A stretch of DNA of 64,000 bases from the NCBI GenBank assembly GCA_009809945.1, contig WTPW01001146.1, positions 80,991 through 144,990 of the forward strand. Reading direction: 5' to 3'. This document shows positions 23,310-35,100 of the stretch, in pieces. Below the pieces are notes generated by a model. It did no database searches. It was not told the DNA's origin and was given only the letters and a program-made list of their open reading frames with translations. Source of the stretch: Gigaspora margarita (Eukaryota; Glomeromycota; Glomeromycetes; Diversisporales; Gigasporaceae). The stretch's first letter is position 1, and the number at the start of each line of letters is the position of its first letter. The position numbers and the translations under genes were made by a program.

Positions 23310-25660
23310 TTTTTACATTCGATAATAAAATTAAAATTTTTTAAAAAAATAAAAGATAGATATGTCTAATTTGATGCAATTAAGTTTTACGACAAATATC
23401 ACATGATATATAATCAGAATCAGATAATTTTAGTACTATTTAATCTGTCTCATCGAGATGAATTGAATAGTATCAAACTCGTTTAATTCTGATTACTAGA
23501 TCACAAAATATTGCTAATTAAATTTATTTAAAAATATGTTCTTAATTTGATACAGTGTTCCTAATTTGACGCATTGATAGTATCTTGTGAACTATTAATC
23601 AGAATCACGTATTTTGGTACTATTCAATTCATCTTGCTAAAATGAGTTGAACGGTACCAAAATCATGTGATTCTGATCAATAGTTCACAAGTTATCACTA
23701 TTTAACCAAAATTAGCTATCTAAGACAAATTTTAACATTAATATAAAATAGTGAATAATATTTGATTGATTGGTCCAATTGCAATGATTTTGTCACCAAA
23801 ATGACCGCCTCAGAGAGACAATTCCAATGAATTCAAAATTGCTAAAATCCAATCACAGAGTCACAAGATTATTAGAGTTTTTGTATCATTTTTGATAAAA
23901 ATAGATTAATTGATGATCCACTAGTCATCTAGTGCAAGATCATAGTGTAATGTGATGCAGATCTCATATATTTATCATATAGGATGTAAATGCTAAGTGT
24001 CTCTAAGGAAAAAAATTTTTTGTACTAAATTAACAGCTAATGCCCACTAATTGAAAGCTCACTGAGACACATCTAAAGGAGGTGAAATCGTCCAAATTGG
24101 TCCAGTGGTTGCTAAGATATCTTTAAAAAACAATTGGCTGACTATATAAAATTACTATGTAAACAATAGTTTGTTTATATAGTAATTTTGGGTTTATATT
24201 ATTTTCCTAACACAAACTTTCCTGACAATTCATTTTCTCGGCAAACCTTTTTCAGACATATCACTTTCCTGACAATACCTTTTTTTGGACAGTATTAGAT
24301 TCCCAATATATTAGTTTCCCGATATATCACTTTCCTTATATATCTATTTTCTGACAGTATTATTTTCTCGACAGTATTATTTTCTTGACAGTATTCTTTT
24401 TCCAATAGTATCTTTTCCTGACAGTATCTTTTTCTGATAGTATCTTTTCTTAATAGTACCTTTTCCCGATAGTATCTTTTCCCAATAGTATCTTTTTCTC
24501 AGATGCATAAAAATTATGCAATTTAAAAATTTTTATTTATAACCTATACCAACCCTAACATGAAAAAGGACAATATTAGCGCTCACCCAAACCCTAACTA
24601 TTCAGAAAAGATACTATCAAACAGAGTACTGTCAGGAAAGAGTACTGTCAGGAAAGGGTACTGTTAGAAAAGGTTATTGTCAGGAAAGGGTACTATTAGA
24701 AAAGAGTACTATCAGGAATGAATATTTTTGGAAAAGAATACTGTCAAAAAAGAATACTATAAGGAAAAGAATACTATCAGGAAAAGAATACTGTTGGGAA
24801 ATAGATATAGTCAGAAAAGTGATATATCAGGAAACTAATATATCGAGAATCTAATGCTGTCCAAAAAAAGTATTGTTGGGAAAATGATATGTCCGAAAAG
24901 GTTTGGCAGGCAAATGAATTGTCAGAAAAGTTTGTGTCAGGAAAATAATTAGAACTGAGTAATTTCATATAGTTGACCAATCATTTTTTAAAGATATTTC
25001 AGCAACCACTGGACCAATTTGGACGATCTCACCTCCTTTAGATGCGTTTTAGATAGCTCTACAACTTTCAATTAATGGGCATTAGCTGTTAACTTAGTAC
25101 AAAAAAATTTCTATATGAATGATTGTTAAAAAATCTTGGCATTTCCTGCTTATATAATTTATATAGTGAACTGCATCACGTTACACTATGATCTTGCACC
25201 AGATGACTGGCGGATCATCAATTAATTTAATTAATCAATTTTCATCAAAAATGATATGAAACCCCTAATGATCTTGTGATCCCATGATTGGATTTTAGCA
25301 ATTTTAGATTTATTAGAATCGTTTCTCTGAGGCAGTCATTTTGGTAGCAAAATAATTACAATTGGACTGATCTATCAAACGTTATTCGCTATTTTATATT
25401 AATGTTAAAATTTTTCTTGGATAGCTAATTTTGGTTAAATAGTGATAACTTGTGAACTATCAATCAGAATCACATGATTTTGGTGCTGTTAGACTCATTT
25501 CAGTGAGACGAATCAAATGGTATCAAAATCACATATCTGATCAATAGTTCGCAAGATATCGTTGATGCGTCAAATTAGGCACTGCGTTAAATTAGATATA
25601 TCTGCCTTATTTGATAAATGTAAAAATTAAAAATTAAATAATAAAAAACTTCTTTAATTT
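23310..25660. repeat. Family V giant palindrome, copy 2 (~2.3 kb)
   Basis: Inverted arms pair from the outside (GATAGATATGTCTAATTTGA near 23353 against AAATTAGATATATCTG near 25591) inward through AATCAGAATCACG modules, TTAATTGATGATCCACTAGT (23911) against its inverse (25205-25235), and CTAAGATATCTTTAAAAAAC near 24113 against its inverse. The tip is occupied by a hAT-like element (24189-24957). Non-coding. Confidence 0.7.
24189..24957. mobile_element. hAT-like element with mirrored minisatellites
   Basis: AGTAATTT is duplicated at 24181-24188 and 24958-24965. The inverted ends read TGGGTTTATATTATTTTCC and CAGTTCTAATTATTTTCC. The left half is a 17-18-bp minisatellite (TCCTGACAGTATCTTTT type, 24345-24505). 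The right half is its reverse complement (GAAAGGGTACTGTCAG type, 24600-24860). The minus-strand 67-codon frame at 24777-24980 follows this array and is not a gene. Confidence 0.8.
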
Positions 25661-26004
25661 TAATAAAATTTTAAATATTAATTTTAGCTATATCTTTTCT
25701 AAGTAAAATATTCTTTGAGTTTTGTTTTAATAACTTTGTTATGAAAATTTTTTAAAATTATCAGAAAACTTTAGTATAATCAAAATTTAAAGTTCTTGTA
25801 TTAGCATTTTTACTATTAAAATTTTTCTTTAGGTTTTCTTAAATTTTATATGTTCCCATCTATAAAAAAAAATTTTTACTTCTAATACAAGCCTTAATTT
25901 TCACAAATAAATTATTAAAGTTACAATAATAAAAGTTATTATCCTTTATATAAACTACAATATTGTCTTAAGAACTATAGCTTTAAAACTAAAACTAAAC
26001 AAAA
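25661..26004. other. AT-rich spacer
   Basis: No open frame, TIR or tandem repeat stands out. It is probably the left half of whatever the 26008-28320 element inserted into, because similar AT-rich text resumes at 28324. Confidence 0.4.
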
Positions 26005-26379
26005 TTAGGCCGCACAAAATTATATACTTGGTTTTCATATCCCAGCCGGGTCACCAAAGTGGAGATTGGAAATTTTTTTTTTTATATATGTTGACCAATA
26101 AAAACTATCTATGTATGCTTTTTTAAAATTTTCCTTCTAATAGTACAAACGCTCTACCATGTATTAGACCCGGGGTCTAATATTAGGTTTTAATATTGGT
26201 AATAGCCCCGGTTCTTTTATACGGCAGTTTACAGAAGTCAAAAATTGTAAACTTGATGATTGACATACAATCCCCTTTTTGTAAAAATCTTCAATGTGTT
26301 AGAATATATACATATTAAGGGATAGCACGTCAACGTGTTAGGCTTGGTAGTAGCATGTTAAACAAGTGTCAAACATAGA

Positions 26380-26515
26380 GATGGGTTTCATGCGTGCGCA
26401 TGATTCCTCAATCATGCGCATTAACGTGCATTTGTTTAATGCGCATGTTTCCAAATCATGCGCATTAACGTGCATTTGTTTAATGCGCATGTTTCCAAAT
26501 CATGCGCATTTACAA
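26380..26515. repeat. 44-bp minisatellite rich in ATGCGCAT
   Basis: About two and a half units of AATCATGCGCATTAACGTGC followed by ATTTGTTTAATGCGCATG. ATGCGCAT and TGCGCA are self-complementary, so the array folds. It lies inside the TTA-flanked element. Confidence 0.8.
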
Positions 26516-26876
26516 ACTATTTTAGTCTCAAGTTCAAGAATAAGTGCAACAAGTGCAAAAACACGACGCGATAGATAAAACATAAGATTAATAAAAAAAT
26601 AGTAAATATATTAGCAAATATCAAAAATTTATTCAGTTTCTAGAATTTTTGGTCGAAATTTTTTGCCGCCCAGATTATCTGATAATCAACTAATTTTCTA
26701 AAAATCACAGGTATAAAACTTTACCCGTTGTGCAATAAAATTTTTGTTCAGATAAACTCTACCCTTAGATAGTATTTTTGCAAAATAGTATTTTCGCTTT
26801 AGTCTTTCGCTTTAGTCTATACAGTATTTTGTTTTGGTTCTGTATAGCATTTCGTTTTATTTACTATTTTTTTTTT

Positions 26877-26949
26877 AAAAAAATAAACCATTTAACGTTT
26901 TTGATAACTCTAGTAGAGTTATCAAAAGCGTTAAATGGTTTATTTTTTT
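26877..26949. repeat. 36-bp-arm hairpin, one mismatch
   Basis: The left arm AAATAAACCATTTAACGTTT and onward to AACTCTA pairs with the right arm starting TAGAGTTATC and ending GGTTTATTTTTTT. One T/C difference allows a G-U pair in RNA. The loop is a single G (26913). It could be a tiny foldback MITE or a structured RNA element. Confidence 0.8.
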
Positions 26950-28177
26950 TACATTTGGCATTTTAGCAATTTAGCAGCTTAAAGCATGCAACAAAACTTT
27001 CTTTATGTAAGGTATAATTTATTAATTTTGATTATATTCAAAACTAAATGCTAAAACTGGGGCTTGTTTGTCCAGTTTGAGCTGCAACCACAAGTCATTT
27101 TTTCGCTACAGCCACGAAGTGTAAATTGAACGGTTGCATATTATCGCCATTAGCCAATGCGAATGTAGTTCTAGAGGTAAGCAGCTTTTAATGTATTACT
27201 AAAATTTTTTAATATAGCGTTGAGGTCCGTTGCAGATATATCAAAAGTTTATCTATGGAGTCATCTGCGTTATAAAAAGATAAATTTATTCAGATGAGTT
27301 AAATATGATGAAACGTGCTATCAATGTAGTTAGCAATAATAATTGGTAAGTTATCCTTATCATTGTAAGTGGTTAATCAAATTCCTTTACTTATTTTAAT
27401 CTATTGTATGGCATGAATAGCTGTGCAACGCATACCAGGAATGTCGATAACGATCTTTATAATTATATACGCTAGTTTTTTAGGCAGAAAAGATTACTGA
27501 CAATCACAAAATTTTTTCACACTACACTATTATTGTCATGTTAAAGCCTAAATTATATGGATTTACAGATCCGTTATTATTTATAATATTAAGTTTAGGA
27601 ATTAGGAATTTGTATGGTGCAAGCTTCTGAATAGTCACCATACGTTCCAATATTATGTGGGCTGTTTGATGCACCACGTCGATAATTTACCTATGATTAA
27701 TGTAAGAACATTATCCATCCCTAATCGAGATGGTCCAAACATTACGATCAATGCATAGTGACTTGTAGTGTATTTTAAATGATTGTTTCTCAATTCCTGA
27801 AAGTTATTTCCACTACAAGTTATTTACCTGGCATCACATAGAATTAGGGTAAGCATTAATTAGTAGTAGGCATATATTTTTAGCCACCCAGTGTAATGTT
27901 GGGTAAATGACTTTTAGGGAAATAACTTTCAGGGAATCATACCGTAATCGTTTGAAATATGTAATGGCAATTTAATAATTTAATCAGTCTATTTAAATAA
28001 ATATAAAAGAAGGTACGATAAAATATAAAGTTTAGTGAAAATTATAATCTATTGTATAAAACCTTAAAATCTTAGTTAACTACCATATATGGTTAAGATT
28101 GAGTTCATTTGTGACTGCGGGATTAGACCAATATAAATTTTACCTATCAGGGGTTATTCGTTTATATAATAATTTAT

Positions 28178-29262
28178 AATTATCTATAATGATGTTGAAC
28201 ACTATTTTTAACATTATTTAAAAAAAAAATTTTTTTACTATAAAAAAAAAAAAGCCATGCAGCCGGGTCACTGATCACTGTTCCGTGATATAAAAACCAA
28301 GTATATAAATTTGTGCAGCCTTATAGAGAAATTGTAATAAAATTTTTTTAAAATTTTTTTTTGTAAAGTTATCTATTTTTAGCTTATATATAACTTAAAT
28401 TTTTTTTCTTACAATACAAAAACTAATTTTGCAAAAAAGTAATCCTTATTTTTAAATTTAATTGTACAAAGTTTTATTTAATTATCTTAGTATTTAAAAA
28501 AAGTAAATCAGAGCAAAAAAAGTACAAAAACGCAGGCAAAAATTTGCCTGTGTTCTACTACAATCTAAGAGATACTATTTGCTATAAATATTTGACTTTC
28601 GGTAACTTTCTATAGAGAATTTGAAGTGATTTGAAATTTTTTTAGCAAAATAATAGCATAAAAGCTAATTATTCATACTTTTTGTAGATAATAAAACATC
28701 TGTGTTGGGCATTTATAACNAATTATCTATAATGATGTTGAACACTATTTTTAACATTATTTAAAAAAAAAATTTTTTTACTATAAAAAAAAAAAAGCCA
28801 TGCAGCCGGGTCACTGATCACTGTTCCGTGATATAAAAACCAAGTATATAAATTTGTGCAGCCTTATAGAGAAATTGTAATAAAATTTTTTTAAAATTTT
28901 TTTTTGTAAAGTTATCTATTTTTAGCTTATATATAACTTAAATTTTTTTTCTTACAATACAAAAACTAATTTTGCAAAAAAGTAATCCTTATTTTTAAAT
29001 TTAATTGTACAAAGTTTTATTTAATTATCTTAGTATTTAAAAAAAGTAAATCAGAGCAAAAAAAGTACAAAAACGCAGGCAAAAATTTGCCTGTGTTCTA
29101 CTACAATCTAAGAGATACTATTTGCTATAAATATTTGACTTTCGGTAACTTTCTATAGAGAATTTGAAGTGATTTGAAATTTTTTTAGCAAAATAATAGC
29201 ATAAAAGCTAATTATTCATACTTTTTGTAGATAATAAAACATCTGTGTTGGGCATTTATAAC
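28178..29262. other. Exact 542-bp duplication around a single N
   Basis: 28178-28719 and 28721-29262 appear identical base for base, with one N at 28720 between them. The duplicated block includes the right end of the TTA-flanked element and the left end of element A. This is what an unmerged contig overlap leaves behind, so one copy is probably an assembly artefact rather than biology. Confidence 0.9.
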
Positions 29263-29756
29263 AAAAATTGCAATACTTATTATGAATATACATTGTAACC
29301 TATATTTTTTTTTTAAATTAATATAAATTTTCTAATAATAATGCAGTTAATCTCAATATTTAAGGGCTCTTTTAACTTCTACAGTCTTGTATATTTCAAA
29401 AGAGGCCTCAAACATTAATATAGATTAGGCTGGTCTCAAAATATTATGGCTAAAAATTTAAGAAAAAATTAATTAATTATTTGATTTTGATAAAATTTAA
29501 ACAAAAATATTTTGACAATAATATAATCAACTTTAAATGTTTAAAGGCTTTTTTGAATTCTACATGATATAAAATTCAAAAGAGTCTTTAAACATTAAAA
29601 CTGATCACATAGTTGTCAAAATATATGCTTTTAAGTTTTTTAAAAATTTTATTTCATTACCTTCCCAATATCGATAATTAACTAAATTTTAAATGAAAAT
29701 ATCTTAGCATTGACATAATCAATTTTAATACTTGATGGCTCCTTTTAATTCTATAT

Positions 29757-30308
29757 ATAGGGTCTTTGCAATAGAAAGGGCTGATACTGTTCAAAAATGA
29801 AAATTGAGTTTTTGTTGTATTCAGATATATTTCGTCCATAGATGCTACTGAAATTGATTTTTGAAAAATGCCTATTTTGGGTTTTGTAAAATAAATTAAA
29901 ATTTTTTATAAGGAAAAGCAAATAAAATTTATATATTTATTTTCTTTATAATTTCGTTTATTTAAAAAAAGAATCAAAAAATTTTGGGTTTTAAGTAAAA
30001 TAGGTTAAAAACAATTTCAGAAAAATTTTTTAATTTCGGGTCTTGAAATCTAAAATAATTTTGTTACCATGTATAATTTTGATACAGGCTATATTTTTTA
30101 ATTATAAATAGAAATAGTTTTGTATAATAAAAAATTGAGATATTTAAAAAAAATTTCTTTGAAGTTTCATACATCAAAGGATTGTCTGATACAACTGGCC
30201 AATCAAATCATGAAATTTTTGATTAACTCAGATCAGTCTAAACAAAACAAACATGATTTTTCAAAATTGTATATAAACCAGTATCGGCCCTTTCTACTAC
30301 AAAGGCCC
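29757..30308. mobile_element. TIR insertion in element A
   Basis: Ends GGGTCTTTGCAATAGAAAGG and the inverse CCCTTTCTACTACAAAGGCC CC. Flanks are ATATAT on both sides. It splits the stem TTTTAATTCTATATATGTAA found intact in copy 2 near 55965. The 72-codon frame at 30120-30338 runs through its right end and is not gene-like. Confidence 0.65.
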
Positions 30309-30540
30309 CATATATGTAAAATTAAAAAGAGCCATTAAATATTAAAATTAATCATTTCGATGCAAAGATATTTTTATTTAAAAATTTAGAGATAATTATC
30401 ATATATAAAATACATGAACTTTATAGAGGTTTATTAGTTACAAAAAAAATATAAATAATTTATATCTGTAACACTCTTTATGCACCAAAGTTTTAAGGTA
30501 TTACAAAATAATTCTAGAAAGTTATTGGGGTCAAATACTA

Positions 30541-30796
30541 TAGTGCACTGATCAAAGTACCCTCTTTTTTCAATACATTTGATTGCAAAGTACTTGGTAC
30601 AAAACATGAGATCTCTATTAATTAAATATAGGTTTTTTAAATTTTTAGACTACTAATTGTAAATGCAAAATATGTATATGCTTAAAATTTGTTTTCTTAT
30701 GATACTGATCTGTTGCTATATAATATACCCAGGTTTTTTGTAAGTTTTTTTATAGGTAGATTGCATTGTACCCTAGATACTTTGGTCAGTGCACTA
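30541..30796. mobile_element. 256-bp TA-flanked MITE in the right TIR of element A
   Basis: Ends TAGTGCACTGATCAAAGTAC and, inverted, TAGTGCACTGACCAAAGTAT. TA at 30539-30540 and 30797-30798. Removal rejoins GGGGTCAAATACTA and GTAATTACAGCAGGCACTG, which restores the A terminus. Confidence 0.88.
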
Positions 30797-30819
30797 TAGT
30801 AATTACAGCAGGCACTGTA

Positions 30820-30943
30820 TATCTAAATATTATTTTTAAAATTATAATATTTTGATTAGCTAATAGGGTATCAGGTGTAAGTGGGTGTAATAATTTTTGA
30901 AATTTATTAATAATAAAAAATTACGTAATTTCTGGAAGCCCCC
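30820..30943. repeat. Family W right-end fragment
   Basis: AAAATTACGTAATTTCTGGA then AGCCCCCTAA matches the right terminus of W (43680-43707). Only the last ~100 bp are recognisable. Confidence 0.6.
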
Positions 30944-31385
30944 TAATTATAATATACAAAACGATATATAGTAATGCATAATGATGTATAGTAATGCATA
31001 GTAATGCATAGTGATGCATAACAAGGCATAGTGATGCATAGTGATGTATAGAAATACATAATGATGCATAGCAATGCTTAGCTTAATAGCTATATAAACT
31101 CTCTATATTTTTCTTAGTTTTAAATAGATTCAGATATTATATTTTATATCTACTTACCTTATATTCACTATTATTAATAAACTCTTAGGATTTCTAAGGA
31201 ACAGATACCTTGGAATAGCCCTCTTGTTAAAATTAATAAACTATCTATTATCTATTGTTGTTTCTTACCAAACTGCTTCAAAGAAATATATAGTTTTTTA
31301 TAGATATAAAGAAAAATATACTTCTCTTTTGTATACTGCTTCATGCCCACAGAAAAGGGATTTCAAAAGCCTAGTGATTGTTACT
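30944..31385 (+). repeat. Uninterrupted solo LTR of the gypsy family (probable)
   Basis: Collinear with the four 5' LTR blocks at 8223-12945: minisatellite GATGCATAGTG (30958-31075), TATATAAACTCTC (31092), AATAAACTCTTAGG (31177), TGGAATAGCCCTCTTGTTAA (31211) and CAGAAAAGGGATTTC (31350). No pol sequence is attached. A clean TSD is not visible, so solo-LTR status is inference. Confidence 0.55.
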
Positions 31386-32045
31386 TAATTGGATTTAAAG
31401 AAAACATCCAGTACTGTAACGATATAATATTTATAAAAAATACTTTTAAATACTATACTTATATACAAAATTTTATACTAAACAAGTTTACTTAGGTATC
31501 AAACAAAGATTATCTTAATAAAATTTTAATTTTTTACCATATATTGCTGAAAATAATTTACCTTTTTTTGGCAATTTTTAATACAAAAAATCTGAAGATA
31601 GCTTATTTTCAGATTATTTACTATTTTAATTAATTTAAAGCACAACAAAAGATAGCTTATTTTCAATACAAAACTCTAAATAGTAAAATTAATAATAACA
31701 AATAAATAAATATGTTGTATACCATATGTTTCAGAGATAAATTGTCTGATTCTGAACACAAAAAATCAGAATAGTTTATTTAGTTAATCGATTATAATTA
31801 CAATATAGTAAAGTTATAATTTTACTATGTAAATCGATTATAGTCGCTTAAGTAAACTTATTCTAAAATCAAAATATGTATATTCTAAAATTTTCATATA
31901 AATCAAAGAACTTTTTATTATTTGACTTTTAATTTTTATGCTCAATAAATATGTTTTTTAAAAAAAATTAAAATTTTCTATTAAATATAAAAATTAAAAG
32001 TCAAATAATAAAAAGTTATCCAATTTATATAAAAATTTCAGAATA

Positions 32046-33891
32046 CAGTCACCCCTGGCTATAGTCACACCTTTGGGCCCCAAAAAATATGTGATTATAG
32101 CAAGAGTGTGATTATAGCAAAAAAAATTAAATTTATAAATAAAGTTATTCAAAATGCATTTTTGGTTCTTATATTCAATTAATAACAAAATTCGCTATTT
32201 TTACTCAAACTTTGACGATGGATTTCTTGATAACTAGTGATCCAATTTGGCTCAAATTTTTATCATAGATAGTATCGATATTATTATATGATATATAAAA
32301 ATTTTAGCCGATTTAGTCAAGTAATTCTTGTGTAATCGCTTGTATACGATAGTTAATTTTTTTAAAAAATTAACTATCGTATACAAGTGATTACTCAATA
32401 ATTACTAGACCAAATCAGCTGAAATTTTTATATATCATAGAATAATATCGATACTAACTATTATAAAAATTTAGCTCGATTTGGATCACTAGATATAGAG
32501 ATATCAATCGTCAAATTTTGAGACGAATTTTATAATAATTGACTATTGTAAAATTTTTGCTATTTTTACTCAAAATTTGACGATGGATATCTTGATAACT
32601 AGTGATCTAAATCGGCTCAAATTTTTATATTAGATAGTATCGATATTTATATATTATATATAAAAATTTTAGCCAATTTAGTCAAGTAATTCTCATGTAA
32701 TCACTTGTATACGATAGTTAATTTTTTTAAAAAATTAACTATNNNNNNNNNNNNNNNNNNNNNNNNNNNNNNNNNNNNNNNNNNNNNNNNNNNNNNNNNN
32801 NNNNNNNNNNNNNNNNNNNNNNNNNNNNNNNNNNNNNNNNNNNNNNNNNNNNNNNNNNNNNNNNNNNNNNNNNNNNNNNNNNNNNNNNNNNNNNNNNNNN
32901 NNNNNNNNNNNNNNNNNNNNNNNNNNNNNNNNNNNNNNNNNNNNNNNNNNNNNNNNNNNNNNNNNNNNNNNNNNNNNNNNNNNNNNNNNNNNNNNNNNNN
33001 NNNNNNNNNNNNNNNNNNNNNNNNNNNNNNNNNNNNNNNNNNNNNNNNNNNNNNNNNNNNNNNNNNNNNNNNNNNNNNNNNNNNNNNNNNNNNNNNNNNN
33101 NNNNNNNNNNNNNNNNNNNNNNNNNNNNNNNNNNNNNNNNNNNNNNNNNNNNNNNNNNNNNNNNNNNNNNNNNNNNNNNNNNNNNNNNNNNNNNNNNNNN
33201 NNNNNNNNNNNNNNNNNNNNNNNNNNNNNNNNNNNNNNNNNNNNNNNNNNNNNNNNNNNNNNNNNNNNNNNNNNNNNNNNNNNNNNNNNNNNNNNNNNNN
33301 NNNNNNNNNNNNNNNNNNNNNNNNNNNNNNNNNNNNNNNNNNNNNNNNNNNNNNNNNNNNNNNNNNNNNNNNNNNNNNNNNNNNNNNNNNNNNNNNNNNN
33401 NNNNNNNNNNNNNNNNNNNNNNNNNNNNNNNNNNNNNNNNNNNNNNNNNNNNNNNNNNNNNNNNNNNNNNNNNNNNNNNNNNNNNNNNNNNNNNNNNNNN
33501 NNNNNNNNNNNNNNNNNNNNNNNNNNNNNNNNNNNNNNNAATATCGATACTATCTATGATAAAAATTTGAGCCGATTTGGATTACTAATTATCAAGATAT
33601 CCATTGTCAAATTTTGAGTAAAAATAGCGAATTTTTTTATAATATTATTATGTTGCTTGCCATTAAATTCGAACTAGAATTCAATTTTATTTTATTGTAT
33701 TTGTGATTATATTCAGGGAAAATTATATATGGCTACTATTAAATGGGGTTTAAAAAAAGATGTGATAGTGATTGTTATATTAATGTGACTATAAATAGGG
33801 AAATTAAATATAAAAAAAATGGGGTTAAAAAATTGTGTGATTTTATTGAAGTTGTGACTATAGCTAGTGTGACTATAGCCAGGGGTGACTG
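32046..33891. mobile_element. CAGTCACCCC-type TIR element with tandem palindromes (contains gap)
   Basis: TIR CAGTCACCCCTGGCTATAGT then CACACC, with its inverse closing the right side. TA at 32044-32045 and 33892-33893. This fits the Tc1/mariner/pogo group. Inside is a ~325-bp palindrome (32200-32525, tip near 32360) and a second near-identical palindrome whose tip is lost in the N gap. No transposase frame visible. Confidence 0.85.
32743..33539. other. 797-bp run of N (assembly gap)
   Basis: The gap begins exactly at the tip of the second palindrome (TTAACTAT...). The sequence after it is the returning arm. The true missing part may be only the rest of the tip and arm. The 284-codon frame across it is an artefact of N. 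Confidence 0.98.
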
Positions 33892-34207
33892 TATATATAT
33901 TTTAATATTGCCAATAAGTTTACTTAAGCACTTAATATCGATTTATATAGTAAAATTATAACTTTACTAAGTAGTGCATATAATCGATAATGAGAGTAGC
34001 TTATTTTTAGAACTAAAAATTTTGTTAATTATCTTTTGGTGTGACAAAGGGGTAGCTTATTTTTGGGTCAAAGGCATTTTTACGTTTTTGGATCAAAACA
34101 GGAGGGTAGTTTATTTTAGGAGATAGCTTATTTTTGGCAATATACGCTAGTTTTTTAATAATATCTTAAAAGCTTACTAAGATAATCTTTTTAAATTCCT
34201 TAAATAA

Positions 34208-34424
34208 GGCCATGCAAACTAATAAAATTGATTCTCGTCACCCGGCCGGGTCACTTTTTTAGAGAAGTTAAAATTTTTTTCTATATAAAATTTTTTTTAT
34301 TCTTATATGAAAAAAAAATTTTTTATATTAAAAAATTTTTTAAATATAACATTTTTTGCCGGCCGGCCGGGTCTTGTTTGTTTGTTCCATGTGACGAGAA
34401 TCAACTAATTTAATTTGCATGGCC
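34208..34424. mobile_element. 217-bp PIF/Harbinger-like hairpin MITE
   Basis: Ends GGCCATGCAAACTAATAAAA and, inverted, GGCCATGCAAATTAAATTAG. TAA at 34205-34207 and 34425-34427. Inner arms ATTCTCGTCAC and GTGACGAGAAT lead to CCGGCCGGGTC boxes, similar to the CAGCCGGGTCA box in the 26008-28320 element. Nearly a full hairpin. Confidence 0.87.
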
Positions 34425-34685
34425 TAAACTTGTTTAGCAAAAAATTTTAATAATATTTTTAATTTTTTTTTAAAATAGTTAGATTTTTTGATTTTTATTT
34501 ACATTTTTTGTTTTTGTTTATATTTAATCATTACACAAAATTTAATTATCCAATTTAGAAATAGCAAATAACAATATTATTTAAAATTTTTTATAACAAA
34601 TGACAAATGATATAAATCATTTGTTATTTTTGTAATTTAATTAATAATCTGCCAAGGATCCAAAATATATATTGATAAATCAGGT

Positions 34686-34979
34686 AGGACTCCAGACATC
34701 TAGCATAGAGGTCATACTTGAAATTTTTTAGCAAAAACACCTAAAATTTGAGAAGCAAAAAACAGTTTTTGGCAATTATCTTGGCATCCAGTAGTCCAAT
34801 TTGAATAAACTTTTTTTTAAAATAAAGTTCTCAGTAAGATACATCTTACAAAAAAAGGTTAATTCAATTCTGATTACTGAATTAGAAGTTGTTAAAGTAA
34901 ATAGATTTTGTCATTTTTAGCAAATTAGATCAAAATTGGCCAAAAAGTTATGACCTATATGAGAGATGTCCAGGGTTCT
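34686..34979. mobile_element. Family X MITE, copy 3
   Basis: Ends AGGACTCCAGACATCT and the inverse closing GATGTCCAGGGTTCT. The flanks AATCAGGT and GGTCAGGT match at six of eight positions. Nested in the S element. Confidence 0.82.
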
Positions 34980-35100
34980 GGTCAGGTTAATTATAAAATT
35001 ACCAAAAATGAAAAGATCTGTAGAAAAAAACCTCAAAAATAAGCAAAAAATTACTAAAATAGAAAAATCTGCATAAAAATCTTCAAAAATAAGCAAACTA

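Larger units (their letters stand above)
26008..28320. mobile_element. TTA-flanked TIR element (PIF/Harbinger-like, 2.3 kb)
   Basis: Ends GGCCGCACAAAATTATATAC and, inverted, GGCTGCACAAATTTATATAC, both followed by TTGGTTTT and a CAGCCGGGTCA box (26043, 28259). TTA at 26005-26007 and 28321-28323. The interior is more GC-balanced than its surroundings and holds a minisatellite, a long hairpin and a nested inverted repeat (GAAAGTTATTTCCACTACA near 27799 against its inverse near 27925). Open frames at 26366-26578 and 26778-26966 are short and resemble nothing I know. No DDE motif read. Confidence 0.78.
29117..30817 (-). mobile_element. Family A TIR element (Tc1/mariner-like), copy 1
   Basis: Reverse orientation relative to 55710-60787. 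The left end is degraded (TACTATTTGCTATAAATATT). The right end closes GCAGGCACTG, then TA (30818-30819). After removing the two nested insertions about 0.9 kb remains, equal to the net length of the other copy. Contains hairpins built on TTTAATGTTT...GGCTCTTTTGAATTCTA. The empty site for the LINE found in copy 2 is visible here near 29632 (TTTTAAGTTTTTTAAAAATT on plus). Confidence 0.78.
31537..34147. mobile_element. Large family Y element hosting another transposon
   Basis: Left end CCATATATTGCTGAAAATAA, right end AGCTTATTTTTGGCAATATA then CGC. TA at 31535-31536 and 34148-34149, and the restored site reads ATTTTTAGTTTTTT. The interior repeats GATAGCTTATTTTC and folds back. A CAGTCACCCC element occupies the middle. 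Confidence 0.72.

Noticed and set aside
26366..26966. Two short frames in the 2.3-kb TTA-flanked element as a possible transposase
   Set aside because: The first is translated minisatellite and the second ends in the long hairpin. No DDE or HTH motif.
32705..33559. 284-codon open frame
   Set aside because: It runs through 797 N and exists only because N cannot produce stops.
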